DNA from: Achromobacter piechaudii NBRC 102461
GTDB taxonomy: Bacteria > Pseudomonadota > Gammaproteobacteria > Burkholderiales > Burkholderiaceae_B
NCBI RefSeq assembly: GCF_001571245.1
Contig: NZ_BCTK01000014.1
Span: 124,001 to 188,000 of the forward strand
Length of the DNA stretch: 64,000 nucleotides
Direction: 5' to 3'
Position numbers and translations under genes: made by a program. Within the stretch, counting starts at the first letter, position 1; each line of letters opens with the position of its first letter. A model generated the notes under the pieces. The model was not told the origin of the DNA. It made no database searches and saw nothing but the letters and a program-made list of their open reading frames with translations. Shown piece after piece: positions 9,102 to 17,539 of the stretch.

Positions 9102-10229
9102 TTACCCCGCCAGGCACTGCTCCAAGCCCCGGGTGAAAATCTCCTGGGGCAGCTTACGTCCAATGAATACCATCTTGGTGGACGGTTTTTCTGCCGCGGT
9201 CCACGGCTTGCCGGGTTCGGCGCCCATCATCATGTGCACACCCTGGAACAACATGCGGCGGTTGATGCCCTTCATGTACAGGATGCCCTTGTAGCGCATC
9301 AGGTCCGGACCATAGACCTGCACCACACCGCCCAGGAATTCCTCAAGGCGCGCGGGATCGAACGGCTTGTTGGATCGGAACACGAACGCGCCGATTTCGT
9401 CGTCGTGCTTGGGGTGGTGATGGTGGGCGTGATTGCAATGCGCACCGCAATCGCCGTCGTGGTCATGATCGTGATCGTGGCCATGATCGTGCCCGTGGCC
9501 GTGGTCATGACCGTGGTCATGCGCATGGTCGTGGGCGGCGTCGGGGTGCTCGTCGGCCAGGAATTCCGGGTCGATGTCCAAAATGGAATTCAGGTTGAAG
9601 CCGCTGATGTCGATGATCGACTTCAGGTCGACTTCGCCAAAATTGACCGGCGTGATCGGCGCGCGCGGGTTCATGTGAACCAGGCGATGGCGCAGCGCTT
9701 CGTAGTCGACTTCGTTGACCAGGTCGCGCTTGGAGATCAGGATGCGGTCGGCGAAACCGACTTGCTTCTGGGCTTCGGGCTGTGCGTCGAGCGTGGACAT
9801 GCCATGCTTGGCATCGACCACGGTCACCACCGCGTCCAGGCGGTAGTATTCGGCGATGTCGTCATCCATGAAGAACGTCTGGCAAACCGGGCCGGGGTTG
9901 GCCATGCCAGTGGTTTCGAGGATGACGCGTTCGAAAGTCAGTTCGCCGGCTTCGCGCTTGGCGCGCAGCTCGGACAGGGTGCGCATCAGGTCGCCACGCA
10001 CGGTGCAGCAGACGCAGCCGTTGGACAGTTCGATGATTTCTTCATCGCTGTCTTGCACCAGCAGGTCGTTGTCGATGCTTTCCGGTCCGAATTCGTTTTC
10101 GATGACCGCAACGCGGCGGCCGTGGAATTCGGTCAGGATGCGTTTGAGCAGGGTGGTCTTGCCCGCACCGAGAAAGCCGGTGAGGATGGTGACGGGAACC
10201 ATTTTGTCCAAACTGCGCGGGGTGTTCAT
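9102..10229 (-). CDS. COG0523 GTPase, putative zinc or other metal chaperone
   Basis: This G3E GTPase (375 residues) belongs to the CobW/YjiA/ZigA group that delivers metal to client proteins. Walker A GFLGAGKTT is at residues 18-26, the metal-binding GCVCC motif at 71-75, FERVILETTGMA follows, SKRDLVNE is the guanine-specificity loop, and a CobW C-terminal domain comes last. Between the domains is a long His/Asp-rich stretch (about residues 235-275) able to bind several metal ions. Proximity to zur and znu suggests zinc. An alternative start at 10202 would shorten it by nine residues. No Zur-box-like palindrome was seen upstream. Confidence 0.9.
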   Translation of the reverse strand: MNTPRSLDKMVPVTILTGFLGAGKTTLLKRILTEFHGRRVAVIENEFGPESIDNDLLVQDSDEEIIELSNGCVCCTVRGDLMRTLSELRAKREAGELTFERVILETTGMANPGPVCQTFFMDDDIAEYYRLDAVVTVVDAKHGMSTLDAQPEAQKQVGFADRILISKRDLVNEVDYEALRHRLVHMNPRAPITPVNFGEVDLKSIIDISGFNLNSILDIDPEFLADEHPDAAHDHAHDHGHDHGHGHDHGHDHDHDHDGDCGAHCNHAHHHHPKHDDEIGAFVFRSNKPFDPARLEEFLGGVVQVYGPDLMRYKGILYMKGINRRMLFQGVHMMMGAEPGKPWTAAEKPSTKMVFIGRKLPQEIFTRGLEQCLAG

Positions 10230-10582
10230 GGCGAAGCTGCTAGCGTGAAGTCAAGGCTGAAGTCTAGGCATTCAACACAGGCCCTGACAGGGTGTTTTGC
10301 CCCGTGCAGGATGATGTTTGCCACAGGCTGCGTGGGCCGCCAACAGCGGCCGGACGCAGGATTACAGCACAGTCGGGGGCAGGGGGCAAACCCCGGGTCA
10401 ACCCAGGGGCCGAAGCCCTCCGGATCGCGTCTGTACGCCGGCAAGTACCCGGCGATATCCGTATTTTGGGGCGGTTTCCGCGATTTCAAGAGCCGGGGCC
10501 ACGGGCGTGCCGCCGCTATCTGTCCCGCCTCTTGGTGAATGGCGGTTCGACGCCTGCGCGCGCCGCGGCGCGCGCAAGAAAA
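10230..10582. other. intergenic region without recognised gene
   Basis: This 353-bp gap lies between the COG0523 gene and zur, both on the minus strand. It is GC-rich and hairpin-prone (for example GGGGGCAGGGGGC and CCCGGGTCAACCCAGGGG), and the 3' side of zur lies at its right end. I see no credible short gene. It should hold the COG0523 promoter and leader. A cobalamin-riboswitch-like stretch was considered and not supported. Confidence 0.6.
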
Positions 10583-11098
10583 TCAGTGGTGATGATGTTG
10601 GTGCCCCGCCTCGGCAGGTTGCTTTTGCTGGCACTGGGGACAGAGCGCCCGGATCTCGGTTTCGTGCGTGGCCAGGGCGTAGCCCGTTTGGGCGACCCGT
10701 TCGGCCAGTTGACGGCTCATCGCGGGGTCGGACACTTCGGCCACCGCGCCGCAGCCCGTGCACACGACCAGCAGATCGTGCGGCGCGCCGCCCGCGTCGT
10801 GGCAGGCGCTCCAGGCGTTGACTGCGTCAAGCCGGTGGATCAGACCTTCGTCCATCAGGAAGTCCAGTGCGCGGTACACGGTAGGGGGCGCGGCGCCCGG
10901 GTGCACTTCACGCATGGCCTCCAGCAATTCATACGCCTTCAGGCTGCGCCCGTGGCGCAGCAGCAATTCCAGCACCTTGCGCCGAATGGGCGTCAGGCGG
11001 CGTCCGCGTTGTTCGCACAGCGTCTCGGCGACGCTGAGCTGGGCGCCGACGGTGTCGCTGCGGGGGGAACGGGGCGGAACGGGCATGTTCGGAATCAT
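10583..11098 (-). CDS. zur: Fur-family repressor, probably Zur
   Basis: The 171-residue protein has the Fur fold: an N-terminal winged helix (RRLTPIRRKVLELLLRHG, then PPTVYRALDFLMDEGLIHRL) and a C-terminal metal-binding dimer domain with CTGCG and CPQC pairs that hold the structural zinc. It ends in a His tail (GHQHHHH). Zur identity is inferred from the position divergent to znuCBA and the Zur-like palindrome between them. Zinc-loaded Zur would repress uptake. A start five residues downstream (MPVPP) is equally possible. Confidence 0.9.
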   Translation of the reverse strand: MIPNMPVPPRSPRSDTVGAQLSVAETLCEQRGRRLTPIRRKVLELLLRHGRSLKAYELLEAMREVHPGAAPPTVYRALDFLMDEGLIHRLDAVNAWSACHDAGGAPHDLLVVCTGCGAVAEVSDPAMSRQLAERVAQTGYALATHETEIRALCPQCQQKQPAEAGHQHHHH

Positions 11099-11186
11099 CT
11101 GAATGGAAAACGCGCGCGACGCGCGCGAGATGCCTGGAAGGTAGCAGAAAACTCAGATATGCGGGCGGCCCCGCCTTTATCAAGCG

Positions 11187-11211
11187 AATTTAGTTATGAT
11201 ATAACATTGTA
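11187..11211. promoter_or_regulatory. Zur-box-like operator
   Basis: GTTATGATATAAC (11193-11205) is a perfect inverted repeat, GTTAT-GAT-ATAAC, in an AT-rich patch. It resembles the known Zur operator core GTTATAnTATAAC. It lies in the divergent gap between zur and the znu operon and could control both. The A/T-rich surroundings probably also carry the promoters. Confidence 0.82.
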
Positions 11212-11305
11212 AAAGTTAAGAGCGCTGCGGCTTGCAGCCTCCTGGCTTTGGATTTATCTGCCCGGCCCATGCCCGGGTTTTCTTCTTCACGCTTTCTGCT
11301 TTCTC

Positions 11306-11476
11306 ATGTCCCACGTCACGCTTCTGCCCGCACGGCCCGGCGCCGCGCTCCGGCACGGCAACATTCCCCGCTCTGCTTTCCTGATGTCGGCCTGGCGTCG
11401 CATGGCGGTCGCGCTTGTGGCCGCCGCGTCGTTGTGGGCGCTGACCGGCTGGGCGCTCGACTGGTGGCCGCGATGA
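11306..11476 (+). CDS. small single-helix membrane protein of unknown function
   Basis: A 56-codon frame runs from ATG 11306 and its TGA overlaps the znuC start as ATGA. The second half (MAVALVAAASLWALTGWALDWWPR) is one strong transmembrane helix after a basic stretch (SAWRRM). An internal start at 11384 would leave a 30-residue peptide of just that helix. No ribosome-binding site is clear for either start. The overlap and the position as first frame after the Zur box argue for a translated, coupled micro-gene, but it could be a leader only. Confidence 0.5.
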   Translation: MSHVTLLPARPGAALRHGNIPRSAFLMSAWRRMAVALVAAASLWALTGWALDWWPR

Positions 11477-12195
11477 GCGTCGCGCCCGTTTCGATTGAGC
11501 TGTCCGAGGCGTCCTTCGGCTGGCATGGGCATCCCGCGCTGAAGTCCGTGTCGGGCCGTTTTGCCGCTGGCGGCATGACGGCGGTGGTCGGCCCCAACGG
11601 CGCCGGCAAGTCGACCCTGATCAAGGGCATCATGGGCGTGCTGCGGCCCATGGCGGGCAGCGTGCGCATCAGCGGGGCGGGACGCTCCGAGCTGGCCTGG
11701 CTGCCGCAGGCGGCCGAACTGGACCGGGCGTTTCCCGTGACGGTGCTGGATCTGGTGGTCATGGGCGCGTGGCGTCGGGTGGGAGCCTGGCGCCGCTTTC
11801 GTGCCGATGAACTTGAACGTTGCATGGACGCGCTGGAAACCGTCGGGCTGGCCGATGCTGCCGGGCGCGGCGTGGATACCTTGTCGGGCGGCCAGATGCA
11901 GCGCACCTTGTTCGCCCGGATGCTGGTGCAGGATGCTCCGGTGCTGCTGCTCGATGAGCCTTTCGCCGCCGTCGACAGCCATACCGCCGAAGACCTGATG
12001 GCCCTGCTGTGCGGGCTGCATGGCCAAGGCCGCACGGTCATCGCCGTGCTGCACGACCTGGACCTGGTTCGTGACCACTTCCCCGACTGCCTGCTCTTGT
12101 CCGGTTCCGTGGTGGCGTGGGGCGACACCGCCGACGCGTTGAGCGACGCGCATCTGAAACTGGCGCGCCAATGGCACGCGAGGGCCTACCAATGA
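11473..12195 (+). CDS. znuC: zinc ABC transporter ATPase
   Basis: The 240-residue ATPase powers ZnuB. Walker A GPNGAGKST is near residue 40, signature LSGGQMQRT near 140, Walker B VLLLDEPFAAVDS near 158, and the H-loop is AVLHDLDLV. The start ATG 11473 gives the family's normal length and overlaps the small upstream ORF; the frame is open further upstream but would add about 75 unrelated residues. Its stop overlaps the znuB start (ATGA). Family members also carry manganese or iron; zinc is inferred from the Zur context and the His-rich ZnuA. Confidence 0.93.
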   Translation: MSVAPVSIELSEASFGWHGHPALKSVSGRFAAGGMTAVVGPNGAGKSTLIKGIMGVLRPMAGSVRISGAGRSELAWLPQAAELDRAFPVTVLDLVVMGAWRRVGAWRRFRADELERCMDALETVGLADAAGRGVDTLSGGQMQRTLFARMLVQDAPVLLLDEPFAAVDSHTAEDLMALLCGLHGQGRTVIAVLHDLDLVRDHFPDCLLLSGSVVAWGDTADALSDAHLKLARQWHARAYQ

Positions 12196-13058
12196 GTCTG
12201 GCGCAGTGGGTGTTTTCGCCCTTCATGGATTATGGATTCATGCGGCGCGCGCTGGCGGGGGCGTGCGCCTTGTCGCTGGGGGCCGCGCCGCTGGGCGTGT
12301 TCCTGGTGCTGCGGCGCATGAGCCTGATGGGCGACGCCATGTCGCACGCCATCCTGCCGGGGGTGGCGGCCGGCTTCCTGCTGTCCGGGCTGTCGCTGGG
12401 CGCGATGATGCTAGGCGGCATCGCCACTGGCCTGGCCGTGGCCCTGCTGGCCGGGTTGGTCGCCCGCCTGACTCCACTGCGCGAAGACGCCAGCTTTGCT
12501 GCGTTCTATCTGATATCGCTGGGCCTGGGCGTGCTGCTGGTGTCCTTGCGCGGCTCCAACATGGACTTGCTGCACGTGCTGTTCGGCACGGTGCTGGGCC
12601 TGGACGATGCGTCGTTGCTGCTGGTGACCATCACGGCCAGCGTCACCTTGCTGGTGCTCGCGGCCATCTACCGGCTGCTGGTCGCCGAATGCCTGGACCC
12701 GGGCTTCCTGCGCGCAAGCGGCGGCGGCGGTGGATGGGTGCACATGGGGTTCCTGGTGCTGGTGGTGGTCAATCTGGTGGCGGGCTTTCAGGTGCTGGGC
12801 ACCTTGATGGTGGTGGGAATCATGATGCTGCCCGCCGCCGCCGCACGCTTCTGGGTGCGCTCGGCCGCGCGTCAGATTCCGCTGGCGGCCGGCTTCGGCG
12901 TGCTGGCCTCGGTCAGCGGACTGCTTCTGTCCTATCACTTCAACGTTCCCGCTTCGCCGTCGATCATCCTGGCGGCCGGGGCCTGTTATCTGTTTTCCAT
13001 CGTTGGCGGCCCGCAAGGCGGGTTGCTGCGGGCGTCGCGCCGAGCGCGCCGCGCCTGA
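12192..13058 (+). CDS. znuB: zinc ABC transporter permease
   Basis: This 288-residue integral membrane protein of the ABC-3 family has about eight hydrophobic helices. It begins MSLAQWVFSPFMDYGFMRRAL, followed by LGVFLVLRRMSLMGDAMSHAILPGVA, a conserved block of the family, and VLGTLMVVGIMMLPAAAARFW near the C-terminus. It forms the zinc channel with ZnuC. The ATG overlaps the znuC stop, so the two are translationally coupled. Confidence 0.93.
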   Translation: MSLAQWVFSPFMDYGFMRRALAGACALSLGAAPLGVFLVLRRMSLMGDAMSHAILPGVAAGFLLSGLSLGAMMLGGIATGLAVALLAGLVARLTPLREDASFAAFYLISLGLGVLLVSLRGSNMDLLHVLFGTVLGLDDASLLLVTITASVTLLVLAAIYRLLVAECLDPGFLRASGGGGGWVHMGFLVLVVVNLVAGFQVLGTLMVVGIMMLPAAAARFWVRSAARQIPLAAGFGVLASVSGLLLSYHFNVPASPSIILAAGACYLFSIVGGPQGGLLRASRRARRA

Positions 13059-13077
13059 TTTCACAAGGAGATTCGCT

Positions 13078-14064
13078 ATGCGTTCCATTTTGCCGTCGCG
13101 CCGTCGCGCCCTGATGGCCGTGGCCGGCCTGTGCCTGTCGGCGGTATTCGGCGTCGCGCATGCCGCCGAGCCGTTGAAGGTGGTGGCCAGCTTCTCCATC
13201 CTTGGCGACATCGTGCGCGAAGTGGGAGGCAAGGACGTCAGCCTGACGACGCTGGTGGGACCCGATGGCGATGCCCACGAATATGAGCCCACGCCCGGCG
13301 ACGCAAAGAAGCTGTCGGCCGCGCAAGTGCTGTTTGTGAACGGGCTGGACTTCGAGACCTGGCTTCCCAAACTGACGAAGGCATCCGGTTTCGCGGGCAA
13401 GACGGTGGTGGCTTCGCAAGGCGTGACGCCGCGCAAGTTCGCGCAGGCAGCCGCCGGGGATAAGCATGACGACCATGACCATGAACATGATCATGACCAC
13501 GACCACGATCACGGAGACGGTCACCATCATCACGGCGACGCCGATCCGCACGCCTGGCAGAACCTGGCCAACGGCGTGATCTACGCACGCAACGTGGCAG
13601 ACGGCCTGGCGGCCGCCGACCCGGCCCGTGCCGAGGCTTATCGCCAGCGCGCCGCCGCCTACATCACGCGCTTGCAGGCATTGGACACGTCAACCAAGGC
13701 CACGTTTGCCGCGATTGCCGCCGACCGCCGCAAGGTGGTCACCTCGCACGACGCCTTTGGCTATTTTGGCGACGCCTACGGCGTTTCGTTCATCCCCGCG
13801 ATGGGCGTGTCGACGGATGCCGAACCCTCCGCCGGGGAAGTTGCCCGCATCATCGAACAGGTCAAGCGCGACAAGGTGCCGGCCGTCTTCGTGGAGAACA
13901 TCTCCAGCCCCAAACTGGTTCAGCAAATTGCGCGTGAAACCGGCGCCAAGGTGGGTGGTACGCTTTATTCCGACGCCCTGTCCAAGCCCGGACAGCCCGG
14001 CGCGACCTATTTGGAAATGTTTGAATGGAACGTACGTCAGCTTGCCGCGGCCTTGCAGCCCTGA
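13078..14064 (+). CDS. znuA: periplasmic zinc-binding protein ZnuA
   Basis: The 328-residue cluster A-I solute-binding protein captures zinc for ZnuBC. A signal peptide (LMAVAGLCLSAVFGVAHAAE) precedes VVASFSILGDIVREVGG. The site His is in DGDAHEYEPTP, a second is in DPHAWQN, and a third in TSHDAFGYF. Between the first two is a flexible loop of about 30 residues made mostly of His and Asp, typical of zinc rather than manganese receptors. AAGGAG lies before the ATG. The last 40 bp overlap the next gene. Confidence 0.94.
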   Translation: MRSILPSRRRALMAVAGLCLSAVFGVAHAAEPLKVVASFSILGDIVREVGGKDVSLTTLVGPDGDAHEYEPTPGDAKKLSAAQVLFVNGLDFETWLPKLTKASGFAGKTVVASQGVTPRKFAQAAAGDKHDDHDHEHDHDHDHDHGDGHHHHGDADPHAWQNLANGVIYARNVADGLAAADPARAEAYRQRAAAYITRLQALDTSTKATFAAIAADRRKVVTSHDAFGYFGDAYGVSFIPAMGVSTDAEPSAGEVARIIEQVKRDKVPAVFVENISSPKLVQQIARETGAKVGGTLYSDALSKPGQPGATYLEMFEWNVRQLAAALQP

Positions 14065-14708
14065 GCGCCGCGACGGCCTTGCTGGCGGCGGGGTCCGCCA
14101 GCGCGCATCCACATATGTGGATCGACGCCCGCGCAGTGATCGATATCGACGCCGAGCAGCGCGTCACCGCCGTCCGCCAGGTCTGGCTGTTTGACGAAAT
14201 GTTTGGCGCTTACGCCACGCAAGGCATGGCCAAAGGCAAGGGCGGTTCCTTGCCGGCCGCCACCTTGAAGGGCATGGCCGATGACTGGATGAAGTCGCTG
14301 GGCGAGCCGATCTCGCACTACTTCACGCGCGTCACGGTGGCGGGTAAGACCGCCACCTTCGCAGCCCCGCGCGATGCCCGTGTCGACTGGAACCCGAAGA
14401 CCACACGCCTGACGCTCTCGTTCACGTTGCCGCTGGCAACGCCGCTGCCCATCGGCGCGGACGGGGCGCAGGTGGACATCTATGACCCGACCTACTTCGT
14501 CGCCTACGCGTTCGACGAGAAAGGCGCGGTGGCGCTGGGCGGGCCGAACGCCTCGGCCTGCACGTCCGCCTATCGCAAGCCCAAGGAATTGGATTGGAAG
14601 ACCATGCAGCAGTTGGCGGCCATCCCGGCCGATCCGGAAGCGTTGCCGGACGAACTTTTTGCCATCACCAAGGGGCTGACGCACCGCATCGAGGTGCGAT
14701 GCCCGTAG
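14025..14708 (+). CDS. DUF1007 periplasmic protein
   Basis: The protein (227 residues) has a signal peptide (LAALSAATALLAAGSASA) and then HPHMWIDARAVIDID, the conserved start of DUF1007 domains. Such proteins are typically encoded beside NicO/RcnA-like permeases and are thought to act as a periplasmic partner in nickel, cobalt or zinc transport. The start lies inside znuA (40-bp overlap in another frame), supported by the intact signal peptide. Its stop overlaps the next gene by 10 bp, so znuCBA, this gene and the permease form one unit. Confidence 0.85.
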   Translation: MERTSACRGLAALSAATALLAAGSASAHPHMWIDARAVIDIDAEQRVTAVRQVWLFDEMFGAYATQGMAKGKGGSLPAATLKGMADDWMKSLGEPISHYFTRVTVAGKTATFAAPRDARVDWNPKTTRLTLSFTLPLATPLPIGADGAQVDIYDPTYFVAYAFDEKGAVALGGPNASACTSAYRKPKELDWKTMQQLAAIPADPEALPDELFAITKGLTHRIEVRCP

Positions 14709-15796
14709 CGCGCTCGCCGTTGACCCTTGCGCGCTGGACGACGGGCGCAGTGCTGCTTTGCTGGTTGCTGCTGCTGGGCGGCGCGGGCGCGGCGGCGGCG
14801 CAGGGCACGCATCCCTTCGGCGTGCCGGAAAGCGGCGCAGGCATGGGAGGGCCGGGCTGGCTGGCCAGTTTCTTCGGGCAGGTGTCGGTCTGGCAAAGCC
14901 ATTTCTATCGTCAGCTCACGGGCGCGGTGCGCGCGTGGCAGGCCGATGGCGGCGCCGCCTGGGCCCTGATCGGCCTGTCGTTCGCTTATGGCGTGTTCCA
15001 TGCGCTGGGCCCCGGACATGGCAAGGCGGTGATTTCTTCCTATGTGCTGGCCAACCGGCAGACCGCGCGCAACGGCGCGCTGCTGGCGTTGGCGTCCGCC
15101 TTGATCCAAGCGCTGGTGGCGATCGTGTTGGTCGCGGTGCTGGCGCTGGTGTTCAACGCGACCGCCGCCACGATGAACCAGGCCACGCGGTGGCTGGAGC
15201 TGGCCTCTTATGCGCTGGTGACGTTGTTGGGCGCGTGGCTGGTGTGGGTCAAGGCGATCCGGCCGCTGCTGCGGCGTCGGCGTGAAAGGCCTGCTGATCA
15301 GCCGGTGTCCACGCCGCCGTTGAAAGGCGCGGCTGCGCTCAGTGCGATCAAGGTGAATGGGGCGGCCAGCGCGACGCCCCATCAACATCAACCCCACCAT
15401 CACCACGATGACGACTGCGGTTGCGGACACGCGCACGTGCCTGCGCCCGATCAGGTTGCTGGCGCGCTGAGCTGGCGACGGGCGACGTCGGCCATTCTGG
15501 CCGTGGGGCTGCGTCCGTGCAGCGGCGCGCTGATCGTGCTGGTGTTCTCGCTGGCGCAAGGATTCTTCCTGGCGGGCGTGGCCTCGGCGTTGGCGATGGG
15601 CTTGGGCACGGGCTTGACGGTGGCGGCGCTGGCCTGCCTGGCGGTTGCCGCTGGCGGGGCGGCGACGCGCGTGGGTCAGCGTTTATCCAGCCAGGGCGCG
15701 GCGCGCCTGCGATACGGTGTTGAAGCGTTGGCCGCGCTGGCGGTGTTGATGCTGGGGGTCATGCTGCTGGGCGGCATGCTGGCCGGAGGCGGTTGA
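14699..15796 (+). CDS. NicO-type nickel/cobalt (or zinc) permease
   Basis: This membrane protein (365 residues) of the NicO/RcnA superfamily has HALGPGHGKAVISSY in an early helix and GLRPCSGALIVLVFSLAQG in a later one, both family hallmarks. A cytoplasm- or periplasm-facing loop (about residues 220-245) is rich in His, Asp and Cys (HQHQPHHHHDDDCGCGHAH). Family members move Ni or Co in either direction. Co-transcription with zinc uptake genes leaves zinc import or export as options. The start overlaps the DUF1007 stop by 10 bp. Confidence 0.85.
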   Translation: MPVARSPLTLARWTTGAVLLCWLLLLGGAGAAAAQGTHPFGVPESGAGMGGPGWLASFFGQVSVWQSHFYRQLTGAVRAWQADGGAAWALIGLSFAYGVFHALGPGHGKAVISSYVLANRQTARNGALLALASALIQALVAIVLVAVLALVFNATAATMNQATRWLELASYALVTLLGAWLVWVKAIRPLLRRRRERPADQPVSTPPLKGAAALSAIKVNGAASATPHQHQPHHHHDDDCGCGHAHVPAPDQVAGALSWRRATSAILAVGLRPCSGALIVLVFSLAQGFFLAGVASALAMGLGTGLTVAALACLAVAAGGAATRVGQRLSSQGAARLRYGVEALAALAVLMLGVMLLGGMLAGGG

Positions 15797-15827
15797 TGGC
15801 GTCAGGCCTGCACGGCCCGCGCCACCT

Positions 15828-16835
15828 TCAAGACTTGCGGCCGGCGCGCGGATGCGCCTGATCGTAGGCCTTGGCCAGATGCTGGAAATCCAGCCGGGTA
15901 TAGATCTGCGTGGTCGAGATGTTGGCGTGGCCCAGCATTTCCTGCACGGCGCGCAGGTCTTGCGCCGATTGCAGCACATGGCTGGCGAAGCTGTGGCGCA
16001 GCACGTGCGGATGCACATGCGTGGGCAGTCCGGCCGCTTGCGCAAACTGCGCCAATTGCAGCTGCACCACGCGCGGCGAGATACGCTTGCCGCGCGCGCC
16101 CAGGAACAGGGCGGCGGCGTCTTGCGGCGCGGGGGAGGGCGGCGCCAATTGGGGGCGCGCGGCTATCCATTTGCTCAGGGCGGCCACGGCGGCCTGGCCG
16201 ACGGGCACGGAACGGCGCTTGCCGCCCTTGCCCAGCACTTCGACCTCGGCTTCGTCCAGCTTCAACCAGCCTGCGGATTCGTAATCGGCCGTGCGCGTGT
16301 AGCGCAGGTCCAGGCCCACCAGTTCCGACAGGCGCAATCCGCTGGAATACAGCAGTTCGAACATCGCCTGATCGCGCAGCGCGACGGGCTCGTTAGCCAC
16401 CTTGGCGGCCGGTCGGTCCAGCAGGGCCTGGGTCTGTTCGACTGACAATGCCTTGGGCAAGCCGCGCGGCGCTTTGGGTGCGCGCACGCCCGCCACGGGG
16501 TTGCCGGCCAGATCGACGGCCGGCGCCCACCACTGATAGAAGCCGCGCCAGGCCGCCAGCGTGCGCGCCAGGCTGCGCGGTCCACGGCCCTGCGCATGCA
16601 GTCGCGCAATGAATTGGCGGATGTGGCCGTTGGCGATCTTGTCCAGCGGCAGCTTGGCGCGGTCGGCCAGTTCGTGCAGAAAGTGCAGCTCGCGCCGGTA
16701 GCCATCCAGCGTGTGCGGAGAATAACGGCGGTTGGTTTCCAGATGACGCAACCACGCGCGCATCGGCTCGGGCAGCGCAGCGGTGTCTGCTTGGGCGGCG
16801 CCGGGCGGGGGCGCGTTGTGCGAGGTCTGATCCAT
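15828..16835 (-). CDS. xerC: tyrosine recombinase XerC
   Basis: The protein (335 residues) is somewhat longer than E. coli XerC because of a Pro/Ala-rich N-terminus. It has the SAM-like N-domain (ETNRRYSPHTLDGYRRELHF) and the catalytic domain with Arg in SSGLRLSELVGLD, HVLRHSFASH and LGHANISTTQIYTRLDF, the nucleophile being the Tyr of IYTR. With XerD it resolves chromosome dimers at dif. Neighbours DUF484 and dapF on the same strand match the dapF-DUF484-xerC order common in proteobacteria, so a phage integrase is unlikely. Confidence 0.93.
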   Translation of the reverse strand: MDQTSHNAPPPGAAQADTAALPEPMRAWLRHLETNRRYSPHTLDGYRRELHFLHELADRAKLPLDKIANGHIRQFIARLHAQGRGPRSLARTLAAWRGFYQWWAPAVDLAGNPVAGVRAPKAPRGLPKALSVEQTQALLDRPAAKVANEPVALRDQAMFELLYSSGLRLSELVGLDLRYTRTADYESAGWLKLDEAEVEVLGKGGKRRSVPVGQAAVAALSKWIAARPQLAPPSPAPQDAAALFLGARGKRISPRVVQLQLAQFAQAAGLPTHVHPHVLRHSFASHVLQSAQDLRAVQEMLGHANISTTQIYTRLDFQHLAKAYDQAHPRAGRKS

Positions 16836-16857
16836 GTCCGCTCGCCCTGTCGTGGCG

Positions 16858-17535
16858 CTAGGCCTTGGGCGAGGCCGGGTTCAATCGATGCAACGCGGCC
16901 GAGGCCAGTTGGCCGATGGATTCCAGGAAAGCCGTGCCCATTTCAGGCGTGAAGCGTTCAGGGTCGTCGGAGCCCAGCACCAGCAGCCCCACGGCCGCGC
17001 CGTCGGCTTCCAGCCGCAACGGCACCAGCGCCAGCGACTTGGGTTTGCTGTCGAGCCAGCCAGCGGCTTCGAAGTCGGTGTCGGTGCCGCAATACGGCGT
17101 CTTCAGGCTGTCGGTGAAAGTGCGCACGTCTTGCGAGACGGGTTCGCCGTAACCGGTGGGCGGCAGCTCGGACAGGTTCCACAGGCGCAGCGCGACGTGG
17201 TTCAGGTCGAACTGCTCGGCCAGACCCAACGCGATTTCGCCGGGTACGCGCTGCGCGTCGTTCTCGGACAGCAGGCGGCTGCACCACTTGGCGACATGCG
17301 TGCCGATGCTTTCGTTGGCGGTGGCGTTGCGCACCAGTTCGTTCAAGCGCCATTCCAGTTCGCGGTTGCGTTCGCGCAGCGTGAGGATCTGGCGTTCGCC
17401 CAGCGAGATGGCGCGCGATCCGTGCGGGTGCGGCACCTGCATGGTGGCGAACACGTCGGCATGTTCATCGAAGAAGCCGGGGTGGTCTTGCAGGAATGCG
17501 GCGATGTCGTGGGCGGTGAAAGCGGTATCAGTCAT
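16858..17535 (-). CDS. DUF484 family protein (GAF-like)
   Basis: This 225-residue protein begins TAHDIAAFLQDHPGFFDEHADVF, followed by PHPHGSRAISLGERQILTLRERNRELE, the conserved opening of DUF484. The rest resembles a degenerate GAF sensor domain (LALVPLRLEADGAAVGLLVLGSDD). Its function is unknown. It is almost always encoded between dapF and xerC, as here, with a 4-bp gap from the dapF stop, which points to cotranscription. Confidence 0.88.
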   Translation of the reverse strand: MTDTAFTAHDIAAFLQDHPGFFDEHADVFATMQVPHPHGSRAISLGERQILTLRERNRELEWRLNELVRNATANESIGTHVAKWCSRLLSENDAQRVPGEIALGLAEQFDLNHVALRLWNLSELPPTGYGEPVSQDVRTFTDSLKTPYCGTDTDFEAAGWLDSKPKSLALVPLRLEADGAAVGLLVLGSDDPERFTPEMGTAFLESIGQLASAALHRLNPASPKA

Positions 17536-17539
17536 AGGG

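Noticed and set aside
10230-10582. Possible cobalamin riboswitch before the COG0523 gene
   Set aside because: The minus strand has GCCCCCGACTGT, similar to part of the B12 element, but no B12 box or matching downstream helices. A covariance search would be decisive.
11260-11284. Attenuator in the znu leader
   Set aside because: CCCGG/CCGGG gives a 5-bp stem followed by TTTTCTTCTTC. It is too weak to call from sequence alone.
15828-16835. Integrase marking a mobile island
   Set aside because: Motifs and the dapF-DUF484-xerC context fit the housekeeping XerC; there is no attachment site or cargo.
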